Assembly (NCBI RefSeq): GCF_029867415.1
Contig: NC_081182.1
Span: forward strand, 18,945,983 to 19,009,982
Direction of reading: 5' to 3'
DNA from: Vicia villosa
Lineage: Eukaryota; Streptophyta; Magnoliopsida; Fabales; Fabaceae
DNA length: 64,000 nucleotides
The translations under genes and the position numbers were made by a program. Shown here in pieces: positions 1 to 12,129 of this stretch. The notes under the pieces are model-generated. The model searched no databases. It had not been told where the DNA came from and saw only the letters and a list, made by a program, of their open reading frames with translations. The first letter of the stretch is position 1, and each line of letters begins with the position of its first letter.

Positions 1-364
1 AGATTTCTTACTAGTTTGAATGAAAATTTTGTTGTGTTAAGTCACAAATTCTGCCAATGGATCCATTGCTAACTATGAACAAGGTTTTTTTCAATGGTTC
101 TTCAATATGAAAGACAAGGAAATTTTGTTTTCGTGATTATTTACAAGCCTTGATCAATGTCATGGGATTCAAGAAATTCAATTCTAAGTCAAGCAAATCC
201 AATTTTCAGCATAACACCCCAAATTTCAAGATTTTCACTCATTATGGTACGATTGACCATACAATTAGGGTCTACTATATAAAACATAGTCTCCCCCTAT
301 CTCATTTTTGTAAAGGTTCAATGACCAAAATGTTGTCACAGATGATGATGATGATGATGATGAT

Positions 365-1246
365 TAGGGGTGTTCAAAACCAAACCAACCCAATAGAAAA
401 CCGCAAACCAAATCAAACCAAACCGAAACCGCAAAAAACCGCATTTGGTTCGGATTAGTTTGGGTCATCTTTTAACAAAACCGCACGGTTTGGTTCGGTT
501 TGCGGTTTGTATTTTGTAAACCGAATCAAACCGCATTATGTTACAATCTAAATTTTACTTAACTCACATCCAACCCAAACTTAAACCTATTATACCTTAA
601 CCTTATGATTACCAACAATTTTCTCATCCTTACACATATAATTTCAATCCCGATCATCTCAAATATCTAATAACATTAGCGCACCTTCTTTGCCACATAC
701 ATCTTCCTTCTTCTTCTATGATCTCTCCTCTCTTATATTCTTTCTTTTTCACCTTCTCATTTTTATGTAAATATCTCATATTCCAATTTCGTTTTTATCG
801 CACATCTTCTTCTCTAATCTCTCAACACTTTTTTCCTTTTTCACCTTCACTAATTTCTAGTCTCTTATATTTTTTTCATTATACTAATTTTTATATTGTT
901 TTATGCTATTATTTTATGTTTAATATTTCACTTTTGTCTAATTTAATTATTACATATTAAATGGAAAATTGTTGTCAAGATATGACGAGTTTTGTTGTTA
1001 TTTGATAGTGTATGAATGTCTAAATACAAAATTATGTTGTCATCTATATATGTATGTATGGCTCATTAAAATATTTGTAAAAAACCGAACCAACCGAACC
1101 AAACCAAACCGCATTAGTTTGGTTTGGTTTGGTTCAGATTTTTTTAAAAAGCAAACCGAACCAAACCAAACCGCACGATTTTTTCTCTTGCGGTTTGGAT
1201 GATTTTTTTCGTCAAAACCGCCCAAACCGCACCGCGAACACCCCTA
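365..1246. mobile_element. Non-autonomous hAT-like element, 8-bp target duplication
   Basis: The ends are inverted repeats, TAGGGGTGTTC at 365-375 and GAACACCCCTA at 1236-1246. The flanks carry an 8-bp direct repeat, ATGATGAT (357-364 and 1247-1254), although the host sequence is itself a GAT repeat, which makes the exact duplication ambiguous. Both subterminal zones (about 375-535 and 1080-1235) are packed with AACCGAACCAAACC-type motifs in both orientations, which is typical of transposase-binding subterminal repeats. The middle is AT-rich and has no convincing ORF. An 8-bp duplication points to the hAT superfamily. Confidence 0.65.
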
Positions 1247-1558
1247 ATGATGATGACGACAACGATGATGATAATGAGGAGGAGGAGGAGGAGGATAATG
1301 CATATTTTTAACAGTCAAATGTCAAGAGTGGTTCTTTTGTAATTACTCGAGATCAATTTGAGAAGATAGTGAATCTTCCTCAGAATTCATCTCGTAGTCA
1401 AACTTCAACACATGCAGTTTCAAACCATGTTGGATATTCTTAAATCATAAGTCCTCCACGTATGAATTACAAAGGGAATTCTCATTCTTTTGTCTACAAA
1501 TGATGTACTTTGGACTCTTGGATCATAGATTCAAGAGCTAGAGATCATATATGCTCCT

Positions 1559-4520
1559 TGTAACAGCCCGAATTTTATTATTTGACTAATTAAATTAAAT
1601 AAGGATTTATTTACTTAATTTGGACGAAGTTTGATAATTAATTGGATCGTCGGTGTTATTGAGAAACGTGTTCAGATTATTAAGTGAAGTTGGAATTTAT
1701 TCGGTTAATCGAAGAATTAATAAAGTGGAATATGTAGAGGAATAATATTAGAATTAATATTATTATTGGATTTCTTATTTGAGACAAAGTCGGATTAAAT
1801 TGGATTAATCGGAAAATAATATTAAGGGTAATAATAGTATTTGTTAGAGCATAATTATTTATTTGACTACTCTATTTTATGATTGGGCCTAATTAGTTAG
1901 GAAGTGGAATTATTTGGGTAAGCCCAATATGAATAATATAGTAAGGGATGGAAGAGTAGAGGTATCATAATTTTCATTTGCAAAAGAAGAGGAGAAAGGA
2001 GACTAAGAGAAGAAGAAAAAGGGAAGAACAACAAGGGGCAAAAGCTAGGGTTTGAAGCACATTAAAGAGGTAAGGGGGAGAATCCTTATTATTATGGGTT
2101 AGTATGATTGGGTCAATGGGTAGATTAACCTAATTTAGAGATTTTGTTCTTCAATTTCTAGATTTTGACATGTTTAGGGGGAAACCCCTAAATTTCCATG
2201 ATTTTGTAATTGTTTGATTTTGGTGATAATTTTTCTATGTGATGATTAATGGTATTTAGATTGTTGATTGAATTCTTAATGTCTGTTAGATATAATCATT
2301 ATACAGTAGCGTCATTTTGGTTTATGATATATACATTGATATTCATACTGCTAAATATATATATGGCTTCGTTGTGAGTTGTGAATTATACAGTATAATA
2401 TATGTTTATATATAATTTGGTTATAATTTGGTGTGTATAATGCTTCTCATTTCTATATTTTAATAGAATAACAATATGGTTCATAAGGATACTACTTCTC
2501 ATTCTTATGCACTGTACGTCATTTTCATTATCCATATGTATCTTACTTTTCTTTTTAAACCAATGTAAATATAACTATTAGTAAATCATGTTCCTGTTAT
2601 GAACTTATGTTTTAAGTAAGAATCTAATTTCAAGTTTTTAATATATAATGGATACTAATGAAAATGAAAATAATTATGAGAGGAAAATAATAGGAACAGT
2701 AGGATAGTGAGATTATGAAACAAGGGCTGTTATAAAACAAAATGAAATGCAAAACAGTCCCGTTTGATCGAAATAGCCGAATTAAGCGGTATAATTAGTT
2801 GTCCGGAATTTAATGAAAATTTACGTGGTAGCTAAGTTTAATTAGTAGATTAACATGGTGATGTTATTTTTGTTAAAAATGTGATATTTACGAACCGTCC
2901 GAAATAGTTAGGATTTAAATATCTTTTATATTAAATATTAGTTTTTGGAATAGAAAATGAATTAGAAACTTGGAACTAATGTAGTGTAATTATTAATTAG
3001 TTGATTTACTTAATAGTTGAATTAATTTCAATAAGTATAATTGATTGGATTATAATAAGTATTGAAATTGATTATTCGGTTGTTGGTAACTTACGGTATT
3101 TTAGAAAGTTGACCGTAATTGTATTTTGACCAAATACTAATGAATTGATACTTGGTTTAGAAGTGTATTCTTATATTTTGTTACGATATGAATTAACATG
3201 AGATAGTATGGTTTGCCAGTGTTAATTGTATTTTGGTGAATCATAATTGAATATTGTTTCTATTATGTGGATTGATATCAATGTGTTGTGAATGTTGTGT
3301 ACAATTGATATATAATTCATAGAGTTGAACTATTATGGGTATGCGATAAGTTAAGATTGATGAGATAATCTTAATTGCATATGTTTGTTAACATTGTACA
3401 TACATTCATGTCATGGCATGCCTTGAAACAAAGGTGGTTTGCTTTGAAGCAAAAGCGAGGCTTAGATTCTAGAGTGAATCGGAAGCGGTAAACTATATGT
3501 TTACATTTTGGTGGGCTTTGGTCTTGTCCGGATCGGAAGCGTGACCTAGATTCTAGATATTGAATCGGGAGGCGGTGAAACTTTGGGTTCACAATTCGGT
3601 ACCACATGCATAGCGTCACATATCTTGCATTGAGTCACATTAAAATTATGCGATAATTGAATATGTGAAGTTGATGTAGTGGTGATATGTGTATGAGTTT
3701 GATAATTGAAACGAGTGAGGTTTGAATACGTATTTGATTAAATGTGTGAATATGTGATAATTATGGTTGTGTATGTAAATTGAGAATATAATAGTAGAAT
3801 TGAAAAATTATACTCTTTAAGTTTGTTGTATACTTGATAACATGTGAAATATGGGTTGATTACTATTATCTACATGGTTATACATAGTGTGATTAATTAC
3901 TTGAAGTGTTGATTTAACCATTGTATTCCGTTATACTTTCTTCATAATGGTTCGTATTCTCACCCTTCTGTTTTAATGTTGCCCTCGTTTGGCGACATGC
4001 AGGTCCTGGAGTTTAGTAGCCGCGTGTGACCTAGTCGGAGGTCCTTCCTTGGTTATTGGAGACTAGGTAGTGAGTCGATGCTCTGGTCATGAAACACTGG
4101 GTAGATTAGGAGTATTGAACTCATGTTATATTTGCTCATGTATTATGCTATGACTTGTGAACTTTTGTTGGTTGCTTGTCGTTTTGAGAGGCTTATAAGC
4201 CAAACATTCTGAGTTTATCTTATGTTGAATTGAGACCATTAGTCGATGTATGATCATGGTATGGGACATGAATCATTATGAATCACATGAGTATCATATT
4301 TCCGCTGTAAATGCATATCCAGGTTAAATTGTGATTTTATATTAAGTGTTATTAAAATGACCAGGTGTATTGTGTTGTATAGATAAATGCTGTCAGTTTT
4401 TTTTAAAGGCTTTTATTTATTTAATTTTTTAAGACATCGATGTGACGCCCTTTTGAATTATATGCATGCTATTCTCTGATTATATGTTAAATATTTTGGG
4501 GTATAAAAAGGGGTGTTACA
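1559..4520. mobile_element. Solo LTR (about 2.96 kb) of an LTR retrotransposon
   Basis: The element begins TGTAACAGCC and ends GGTGTTACA, so it has TG...CA termini within a short inverted repeat. It is flanked by a 5-bp direct repeat, CTCCT (1554-1558 and 4521-4525), the usual LTR-retrotransposon signature. No gag-pol coding, primer-binding site or second LTR lies inside. This makes it a solo LTR left by LTR-LTR recombination. A GACATGCAGGTCCTGGAG-like stretch near 3994 and the TGTAACA terminus resemble long LTRs of Ty3/gypsy chromoviruses (Tekay/Del type); that assignment is inference. It sits inside the Copia remnant. Confidence 0.75.
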
Positions 4521-4749
4521 CTCCTTAATATCTCGGTTCCATTCTTATAAGGAAATCAATCCTGTAAATGTTAAGTTGTCAAATTAACAATTTTCCTTAA
4601 CCGAACACATTGGAATGGCAAGTTTTCTCCCAATTTCTTTATTATAAATGTTCTTTACATACCTGACTTTTCACCCAAATTAAATCATGTATCAAAATTA
4701 TGCCAAAATTCAAAATGTAGTGTAAGTTTGAATGATACTAAATGTTCCA

Positions 4750-5560
4750 TTTAGGACCAGCAATCTATGAAGATGACACTTGAAAAATTGTCAATAAAGA
4801 GGTGTTTTCCCTCAATTTCTCCTCATCATCATCCTCAGCAATGTGCTCACATCGTTTGCAAATAAATAAAACACATCAAGTTACAAAAATGGCAACAAGT
4901 TTACATGAAAATAATAAAATGGAAATGTGAATCGCTCATCATCAAATATCTCTTTCCTCTCCTTTTTATCACTCAATTTAAGCATTAAACTAACTTCTAT
5001 GTATCAAAGTTTCTTTTTGAGTGGGGAACCACCCTTAAGATCAACTTTCACGTCACACTCAAAGTCGTGTACAAACTTAACTAGTCTTTTCTCCAACCTT
5101 AGTTCCTTAACAGAGTGGTCGGCTTCCTTGTAGATGTATGTTCCAAAAAGATGAGAAAATGGCTCTGCAACCACCATTTGGGGAACTTGTCCTCACAATG
5201 TAGCCTATTATAAGAACACCCACGCTCAGTAGAGCATTCTTTATTCTCCTCGATGCTCAATGGTGTCTTGACCGAATCATCAGAGACATTAGCCTTTAAG
5301 CTACCTCTGTGCCTCTCCAAGTTGTGTCCTCTAAAAGCGCTCTTTCATGGATCTTTTATAATGTCTCGTGTGCGATATAGTTGAGGGGAACAACAAAAAA
5401 GAACTTATCCTTGAAATTATTAAATGGAATAAATGAAAGAATGTGTTAAAAAAAGATGAGCTCTTCTTGTATTTAGAATCTTTAGGTATCTGAGAACCTC
5501 TACCTTGATGTTATTAAAGGGTATTGTAACTCACATTAAAAAAACAAACATCCATACATA
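4750..5560 (-). pseudogene. Possible decayed gypsy-type transposon ORF
   Basis: On the minus strand around 5100-5430, a broken reading frame contains FKDKFFFVVPL followed by ERHRGSLKANVSDDS and EENKECSTERGCSYN. The first phrase resembles the conserved FFFV-P patch in plant putative gypsy-type transposon proteins. The match is short and the frame is interrupted by a stop, so this is only a weak suggestion. The rest of the interval shows no recognisable coding. Confidence 0.2.
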
Positions 5561-6319
5561 GGAGGAACCACACATATCTAACATATTGCTTTAAAGGAGA
5601 GCCACCTATCAATTTGAGGACGACCTCACTTCTTGGCATACAAATTTTAACCTCTCAATTGATGTGTATAATAGTGTAAAATACTTACAAAAACATTATT
5701 GTCTCGATAAAATCCTGAATTATTATTAATCCATAATCCATCAAGCTCTGCAATTAGGTCGTACATAAGAAATTGTGGTGTAGTTTGAATTAATTATGAA
5801 CTTAAAATAAAATTACACGTAATTTGACTCGAATTAAAAACACATTTAAAAAATTGATCTAATATAAATGAGATCATTTGAAATTAGAAACTTTATTTTA
5901 AACACTCCATCATAATTGAGCTTGGTTCAATCCTACAAAGACAAGCTCATTTCTTGTCCTTGAGTAAGCTTGGTGCAAAAATTTCTTGAGTATCTTTCTT
6001 TATTTTCATGCAACAAATTTCATAAAACAAACACTAAAAACAAATGAAAAATATGACTCCTAATTATGATGAAGCATCAAAACTAGCCCTAATAACTAAC
6101 ACTATTTCTTATCCTTTTTAAACAAACAAGTAAAACATGTATACAATCCAATAACATAATAATAACAAATGAAAATATTATTGTACATATATAATTACAA
6201 AAGCTTAAGATACATGTATTTTACTAAGAATTAGATGTTAAGTTAATCACAAAGGTATTAATTACACAAATATTTATGTTCTCACTTTCTCACATGAAAC
6301 CAAATGAAAAACTCTCCTT
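5560..6319. other. AT-rich spacer downstream of the calmodulin-binding-type gene
   Basis: No ORF, RNA gene or clear repeat is visible. The 3' UTR of the minus-strand gene at 6320-7684 must lie in its right part. Confidence 0.4.
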
Positions 6320-7684
6320 TCATTTGGTGGTTTGATGATCAATGACAGTTTGAAATGCACCAGCCAATGCTCTCACCTTATTCCTTCTCTCTTCTAATAA
6401 CTTGCTTGCTGTTTCTTCAATCACATCATTGGAAACTTGAGCAGGCACTTTCTTCCCTTGCACCACACTACTTTCTTCTTCCTTTTCCTTTGGTGAATCC
6501 ACTTTGGTAACTTCTTCAACCTCATTCTCCACTTTTTCATCATCATTTTTCTCTTTTACTTCCATTACTACTTCACTTGATTCTTCTTCCTTCTCCAACT
6601 CTTCCTCATTTTTCTCTTTTACTTCCATTACTTCACTTGACTCTTCTTCTTTCTCTAACTCTTCCTCATTTTTTATATCTTCTTGTTCTTTTTCTTTAAC
6701 CTCATCAACAACTTCTTCTTTTGGTGAATGGTTTGTTTCTTGCTCATCACTCTTGTTAATGTTGCATTCATCTTGGTTTGTATTTGCACTCTCATTCTCT
6801 TCAACTTCATCTTTGGTTTGATCTTCTTTTACTTCTTCTTCCGACACCGCCGTAGGAATCACCTCTTTCACTTTCTCAGAATCAGATTCAAGTTGTAGAG
6901 TGTTTTGATCATGCCCTTGATTCTCATTATCAGAATGAATATCTACAATATCTTGTACCTGAGACGGATTAATCCCAGGTGCAATATCATGTACCTGAGA
7001 CTCATTAATCTCAGGTATACTATCTTGTACCTGAGATTCATTAACATCAGGTACAAGATTTTCAACCTCGTCATGTTCTTGAACACTCTCAACTTTTTCT
7101 ACTTCTCCAATATTCTCTTCATTTGATATTGCCTCTTTAACTTCCGGTTCCGGTTCCGATTCCGGCTTCGGTTTTGGTTCATTTCCAACAACATTCTTTT
7201 TTTCTTTTGTTTCTTCTTTAGTACTACTCTTTGTGGCAACATTCTTTGAATCACTCTTCTTGATAGTATCTTGTTTTGGAGTCTTTGATGAGACTCTTTC
7301 TGAAAGTGGTTTATAAGAAGGGATGATGCTTCTAACAAGAGGTTTATGTTGTAGTCTTGAAGGAGAATGTTGAACTTGTTTTGGTACCTTTGAAAGTGAA
7401 GGTGGTCTATCAAAAGATCTTCTTCTATTTAAACTAGGTTTGTTTGGAACATTATCATTTCTTAGTCTAAAGGATTGTGATCTTGGTTGTGAGCTAAGTG
7501 TTGGTTTGAGATAGTTTGGGATTTGTTTTTCTGATGAGTTTTGTGAGGTGGAACTCTCTATAGAGCTTGATGATGATGGTCTTGAGGTTCTTTTTGTGGT
7601 TGAGTTTGGAGGAGTATTGGAAGATAAGGGTTTCTTGTCCTTATTCTTCATAAGACTATTAGTATCTTTTGGTTTTGTTGCCAT
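6320..7684 (-). CDS. Calmodulin-binding-type protein (plant CaM-binding domain at the C terminus)
   Basis: This is a single uninterrupted 454-aa ORF with an ATG at 7684. The N-terminal 200 residues are rich in Ser, Pro, Lys and Arg and are probably disordered. Residues about 170-400 are highly acidic (Glu/Val/Lys). The last 30 residues contain ASKLLEERRNKVRALAGAFQ, a basic amphipathic helix typical of the C-terminal plant calmodulin-binding domain (Pfam CaM_binding, PF07839), so Ca2+/calmodulin binding is expected. Two internal repeat sets are visible: three to four copies of an ESQVQD-type unit (about residues 208-250) and a duplicated EELEKEEESSEV block. Homologues are often longer and most lack a known biochemical role. 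No catalytic domain is seen. The assignment rests on the terminal helix alone. Confidence 0.75.
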   Translation of the reverse strand: MATKPKDTNSLMKNKDKKPLSSNTPPNSTTKRTSRPSSSSSIESSTSQNSSEKQIPNYLKPTLSSQPRSQSFRLRNDNVPNKPSLNRRRSFDRPPSLSKVPKQVQHSPSRLQHKPLVRSIIPSYKPLSERVSSKTPKQDTIKKSDSKNVATKSSTKEETKEKKNVVGNEPKPKPESEPEPEVKEAISNEENIGEVEKVESVQEHDEVENLVPDVNESQVQDSIPEINESQVHDIAPGINPSQVQDIVDIHSDNENQGHDQNTLQLESDSEKVKEVIPTAVSEEEVKEDQTKDEVEENESANTNQDECNINKSDEQETNHSPKEEVVDEVKEKEQEDIKNEEELEKEEESSEVMEVKEKNEEELEKEEESSEVVMEVKEKNDDEKVENEVEEVTKVDSPKEKEEESSVVQGKKVPAQVSNDVIEETASKLLEERRNKVRALAGAFQTVIDHQTTK

Positions 7685-8088
7685 GTATGATGTTTTTTTT
7701 GTTGCTATAGTTTATTTATTGAAAAGGGCCTGCATATAAGAAAAAAATAATGTGATGAATGAGATATAGATATATATGAAAATAAAAAATGGACATATGA
7801 GGTATGGTGTGGGAAAAGAAAATTAGAAAAGAATGTGGGGGTGTAAGTAGAGATGTGGGAGTATGAATAACAATAACTTGGGATATTTGTTTTTGATAGA
7901 GGAGCAGGCCCAATAAGCATAAAAAGGGAAAAAAAATATGTTTTGATAATAACAATATTCCTTATTGATAAATTCTGAATTCCTTATAAATGTCAAAAAT
8001 GTACTATTAAAAATATGTTTAAAAAATCTATTTTTTTAGATGAAAAATCACACGTAATTTTTATAAGTGTATTTCCGATAATAATTAA
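7685..8088 (-). promoter_or_regulatory. Presumed promoter and 5' UTR of the calmodulin-binding-type gene
   Basis: This AT-rich stretch lies directly upstream of the ATG at 7684 on the minus strand. TATATATC-type runs at about 7768-7780 could serve as a TATA element. No other motif stands out. Confidence 0.35.
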
Positions 8089-8397
8089 GCGTGTGTTTGA
8101 TTCTAGTGTAAAAAAGAAATTAATTTACGTGAATTGATTCTGTAAAATTAATTTTGACTAAATGTGAGTTGCAGGTAAAATTCTTTGTGTTTGGAAAAAT
8201 TCTTTAAAAAAAAGGTTGAACGATAAATTAAATTTTAAAATTATGTTTATATGCAAAAGTTACTACCGATTCTAACTTCAAGTTTAGTCAATTTTGAAAA
8301 ACTGAATTAATTTTCTTTGAGAGCACTAAACATATCAAAATTAATTTTATACGTTCATAATCAATTCTAAGTGTTCTAACCATAAGACCAAACACCT
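8089..8397. mobile_element. MITE-like element with GTGTTTG-type inverted ends
   Basis: The left end reads GCGTGTGTTTGATTC and the right end, on the other strand, reads CTGAGGTGTTTGGTCTT. Each end is followed inward by a related AATTGATTC-type motif. There is no coding. The boundaries and the superfamily are uncertain. Confidence 0.4.
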
Positions 8398-9428
8398 CAG
8401 ATGATTGTGATCAATTGATAATCTTTTCTCAATACTTTAAAAAAAAAAATCATGTTCTTTTGACATTCCAAAAGGAGAAGAAAAGCAACTATTGCACATG
8501 ACACAATGATTTATGTTACACACCTCTTTTCGATATTAGAAGAAGCAATAAAAAATTCAATAACTTGTGAAAATACAATTCAATATTGAAACAAGCAACC
8601 AAAAAAGAAAAAGGAAGAGTGAATGCACAACAAACAAAGAAAAGAATGTTCATGTTTCGAAAACGTACCTTGTTAAAAGAAATTTTGTGGAAGAGTGAAA
8701 TTGTGGCTTTTGAAAGATGGGATTTATTATATGAAGAAAGAAGCAAAGTGAAAAGAAAAGATTATATTGAAAGATAAAAATTGGATAAAGAGAATTGAGA
8801 AGGTTAAAAATATCAAAAATTATGTTTAAATTAAGAAGAAACAAAAAGTGGTGAGGGTGTTTGAATTAGAGGCCATTAAATTAAAACAATAAAATTGTTT
8901 TGCGTAAACAAAACAAAGGTGTGAATAACCGGAACATGTGGATTTGACCTTTTCTTTTTTTTAATTCAAGTAACACAAAAAAGGGTAGATTTTTAAGTTA
9001 TTTTCCATTTAATTTAATTTGAAATGTTTTGTATGTTAAATTAAAAAGAGCATACTTAATTTATCGAATAGATGTTAAATTAAAAAGTGGGTATCCTATT
9101 AAAGGTTTAATTGTTTTTTCGAAAGTCTGATTGACATATTAGCTTACTTAAAAACCTATTCCATAAACATTTGTAAAAAGGTAAGTAAACTACAATTGTT
9201 TAAATAGACTAACAAATTAAAAGATAAACGGGACTAAATATTTGTTTATATTGACTTATTCGAATTTATCTAATAATATAATTTTTGTGATATTATTTAC
9301 TTGAGAGAGCTTATGAAACTAACTTATACATTGTTCATATGAATTTTTCAACTTATTTTCATAACTTTTTCAAAATAACTAACCTTTATTTTGATATTTT
9401 AATTCAAAATTAAAAATATAATATAGTA
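8398..9428. other. AT-rich intergenic DNA
   Basis: Short open frames occur on both strands but are low-complexity and overlap each other. No gene, RNA or defined repeat is recognised. Confidence 0.4.
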
Positions 9429-9957
9429 ACACTACTAAAAAAACTCGTTTTTAGTGGTCAAAAAAATTTGGTCACTCTAACTACCGAATTAGTCACTGGA
9501 ATTCGGTAAAATTTTAAAAGTCGCTAAATCGGTCACAAAATAAAATTAGCCACCGAATTAACAACTGTAATTTTTTGACCACGTAATTAATCTCAATTTC
9601 GATCACTATTAATTTTTTGTTTGTTTCTCTATTTTCTAATTTTATTTGATAAATTATTCTTTCCCTATTATATTTTATTTTTAGCAAACATTTCACATGT
9701 TTATTATTTAAAAAAATAAAATATATATTTCTATAAAAAAACAAATAGTGCAAATTTATAAATAATGTAATTTAACTGATATTTTATTTGTAAGTGAAGA
9801 ATATATATAATTATTATTATATTTTTTATCAAAAATAATGATATGCCTCCGTGATAGCGTGTACATTTAATCGAAATGTCATAGATTTTTTTAATTTATT
9901 TTACTAGCTCTAAAAACTTAAAACGGTCACAAATAGAGTCATTTAATTAGTCGTTAA
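9429..9957. mobile_element. CACTA-like transposon end (remnant)
   Basis: The stretch beginning CACTACTAAAAAAACTCG resembles a CACTA-superfamily terminus. It is followed by repeated GGTCAC, AGTCAC and GTCGCTAAATCGG motifs in alternating orientation, as in CACTA subterminal repeats. A matching opposite end was not found with certainty; decayed sequence around 10774-10820 may continue it past the Harbinger-like insertion. Confidence 0.4.
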
Positions 9958-10359
9958 CAGTGTGTTTGTTTTGAATGAATTAGCGACGAGAGAAATGCAA
10001 AGGAGAGAGGAAGGTGAGAAATAGACTATTTCTTCTGTTTGGTTTATCAAAGAAATAGGGGCGAGAGATAAATAATGGTGGGGCCATACACTTTTTACTT
10101 TTTGCGTTCACATGCGAAGAAATAAAACTGTAGCAATTTATTCATTTATTTTTCCACATATACCCTTTAAACTGATTGGTGTCCATATGCAGGTGCTTAC
10201 TTTCAATTTATTGCATAATATAAATAGTAGTAATACTTATTATTGTGTAACCCAAAAAAAATACTTATTCTTTTGAACGCATATAGATAATCAATAATAA
10301 AAATTAAATTATAAATTAAACTAATTTATAAAACAAATTTGACGAGAGTAAATTAATGA

Positions 10360-10428
<69 letters not shown>

Positions 10429-10773
10429 TTACTCTATAACTAACCAAAAAATTTAATTTTAAAAAAATAATTATTGATTTTTAATTTAATTAAAAATAAA
10501 ATATTTAAATTTACTTTGTTAGAAAATAATCACTACATATTTAAAAGAGTTGTTAGAAAATGTATTTTAAATAATTAAAAAAATTATTTTTTAAATATAA
10601 GGGTATTTATGTACTTTCAAAAATAATTATACTTCTCTCTTCTATTTCTCTTATATTTCTCTTATAACAAACAATCTATCAAATCTACTCTATTTCTCAC
10701 ATTTTTCTCTCTTCTTACACTCTCTCTTATCTATTTCTCTCTTCAAAACTTCTCCTCCAAACCAAACACACTC
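9958..10773. mobile_element. PIF/Harbinger-like non-autonomous element with TAA duplication
   Basis: The ends are CAGTGTGTTTGTTTT and, on the other strand, GAGTGTGTTTGGTTT. They are bordered by TAA on both sides (9955-9957 and 10774-10776), the 3-bp duplication expected for PIF/Harbinger. Both arms are rich in GAGAGAAAT/ATTTCTCTC motifs and form a long imperfect inverted repeat. A TA microsatellite (10364-10426) sits in the centre. No transposase ORF is visible. Confidence 0.55.
10364..10426. repeat. (TA)n microsatellite
   Basis: About 63 bp of uninterrupted TA dinucleotides lie inside the Harbinger-like element. Confidence 0.95.
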
Positions 10774-12129
10774 TAAAGATTTATTAGCACTTTTTTAACC
10801 CAAAAATGGTATTCGCTAGTAATGTAATAATAATAAAGTTATTTATATTTATTTAAATAGGTTAGTTAGATAAATTTAAAATATATTTTTATGGTTGTTG
10901 ACTCAATTTTTTTAATTAAATAGACTATAAAAAAATTTAGATTTTCTTATTTTAAAAAATTGGCTAACCTTAGATAAAATAGGCTGTACACCTATGTTAA
11001 TTCGTCATATTCTCAGCCCTATGTCTAACCTCAAAGACTCGTGTTAATTAATTTATCAAGTGAATTTTGTCCTTATCTAGGGCATATACCTGCCATCTAC
11101 TACATTATTATAAATTGTTTTTAGACTGGTTTTATATAATTGAAAATTTTGAAATTGCAATTCATATTTTTTTAAGGTAAATTGACTGATAAAAGTGATG
11201 TGTATGACTATACGTAGGTTGCTCTCCGTACAATGATTTATGGATTCAACATCTTAATTTTTCATTTTTTACACTCAATATTATCTTCTCTCTTTTCCAC
11301 TTAATAATTCAACACTCATTCAACTTTTACTCACTACAATAATTTTTGTTTAATAAAATTCAACACCATATCCCACCACTTTTATTTCATATTCATATTT
11401 TCTTTTATATTTTCGTTTTTGTGATTATATATTAATAACAATTATCAATTGAAATTAAATTAAAATAATTAAGAGTTAAATAATTTTTTTTAATTTAATA
11501 ACTTATTTGAATTTATTTTTCCTAATTTTATATTTTAGTAGAATTTTGTGTGTTAAAAGGTTATTATTGGGATCTATTTTACTAAAAAGATTGTTAGTGC
11601 TACAAACAAGATTTTACTTGAGGCTAAATAGAAAAATTAGAGAGAAAAATCTCAATTTTTTTCCGTGTCCAAATCTAATAAACCAAGTCTCTATTTATAG
11701 AGGAAAAAAATAATAAATTTTGATGAAAATAAAAATAAATAAAAAATTGACTTAAAATAAAATAATTAATTTCAAATAGTTAAAGTGGGATAAAAATCTA
11801 AACAATTAGAACAACCAATAAAATTTTGCAAAGTATTATAGTGGCCTCAAATTCCTCCTCATTTAACATGTTGAATATTTTCGACACAAATTAATCCACA
11901 TCATTTTCAACGCTTCATTCAAGACTCCATTACAATTATTTAGCTATTGAATAATTTTTTCAATACCTCTATTATACATAGTCTTAAGAAGGAAGACCGT
12001 TGAAAAACTGACCCCAGCTCAGTACCAATCACTTGTTAATGACGTGTTACATGGGTACATGATGCATCTATATCCTATGAAATCAAATTAAATAGGGTTA
12101 GATCTCCAAATATGGAGGATGACATAGCT
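10774..12129. other. AT-rich intergenic DNA
   Basis: No gene is recognised. The short frame at 11507-11713 is low-complexity and has no family resemblance. Confidence 0.4.

Larger units (their letters stand above)
1..4750 (+). mobile_element. Decayed Ty1/Copia gag-pol, split by two later insertions
   Basis: Pieces of one Copia polyprotein can be read at 1-364, 1247-1558 and 4521 to about 4700. Positions 1-330 give gag-like text (a stretch like FLTSLNEN, then SMVLQYERQ) followed by a degenerate zinc knuckle around 225-310 (CTHYG...HTIRVYYIKH). The middle piece ends in a protease-like motif (WIIDSRARDHICS, where the family has the DSGAS active site). The last piece continues with HSYKE.NPV and FLPIS-like text, as in the region after the protease. 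Frames are broken by stops and frameshifts, so it is a dead copy. The element ran off the left edge of the window. The interruptions are the hAT-like element (365-1246) and the solo LTR (1559-4520). Copia membership is fairly sure; the right boundary is approximate. Confidence 0.7.

Noticed and set aside
718..960. 80-aa frame inside the hAT-like element as a transposase
   Set aside because: It is a low-complexity Phe/Ser/Leu frame with no catalytic motif.
6504..7413. Ser/Thr-rich and basic frames overlapping the calmodulin-binding-type gene
   Set aside because: They are alternate-frame shadows of the acidic repeats of the real gene.
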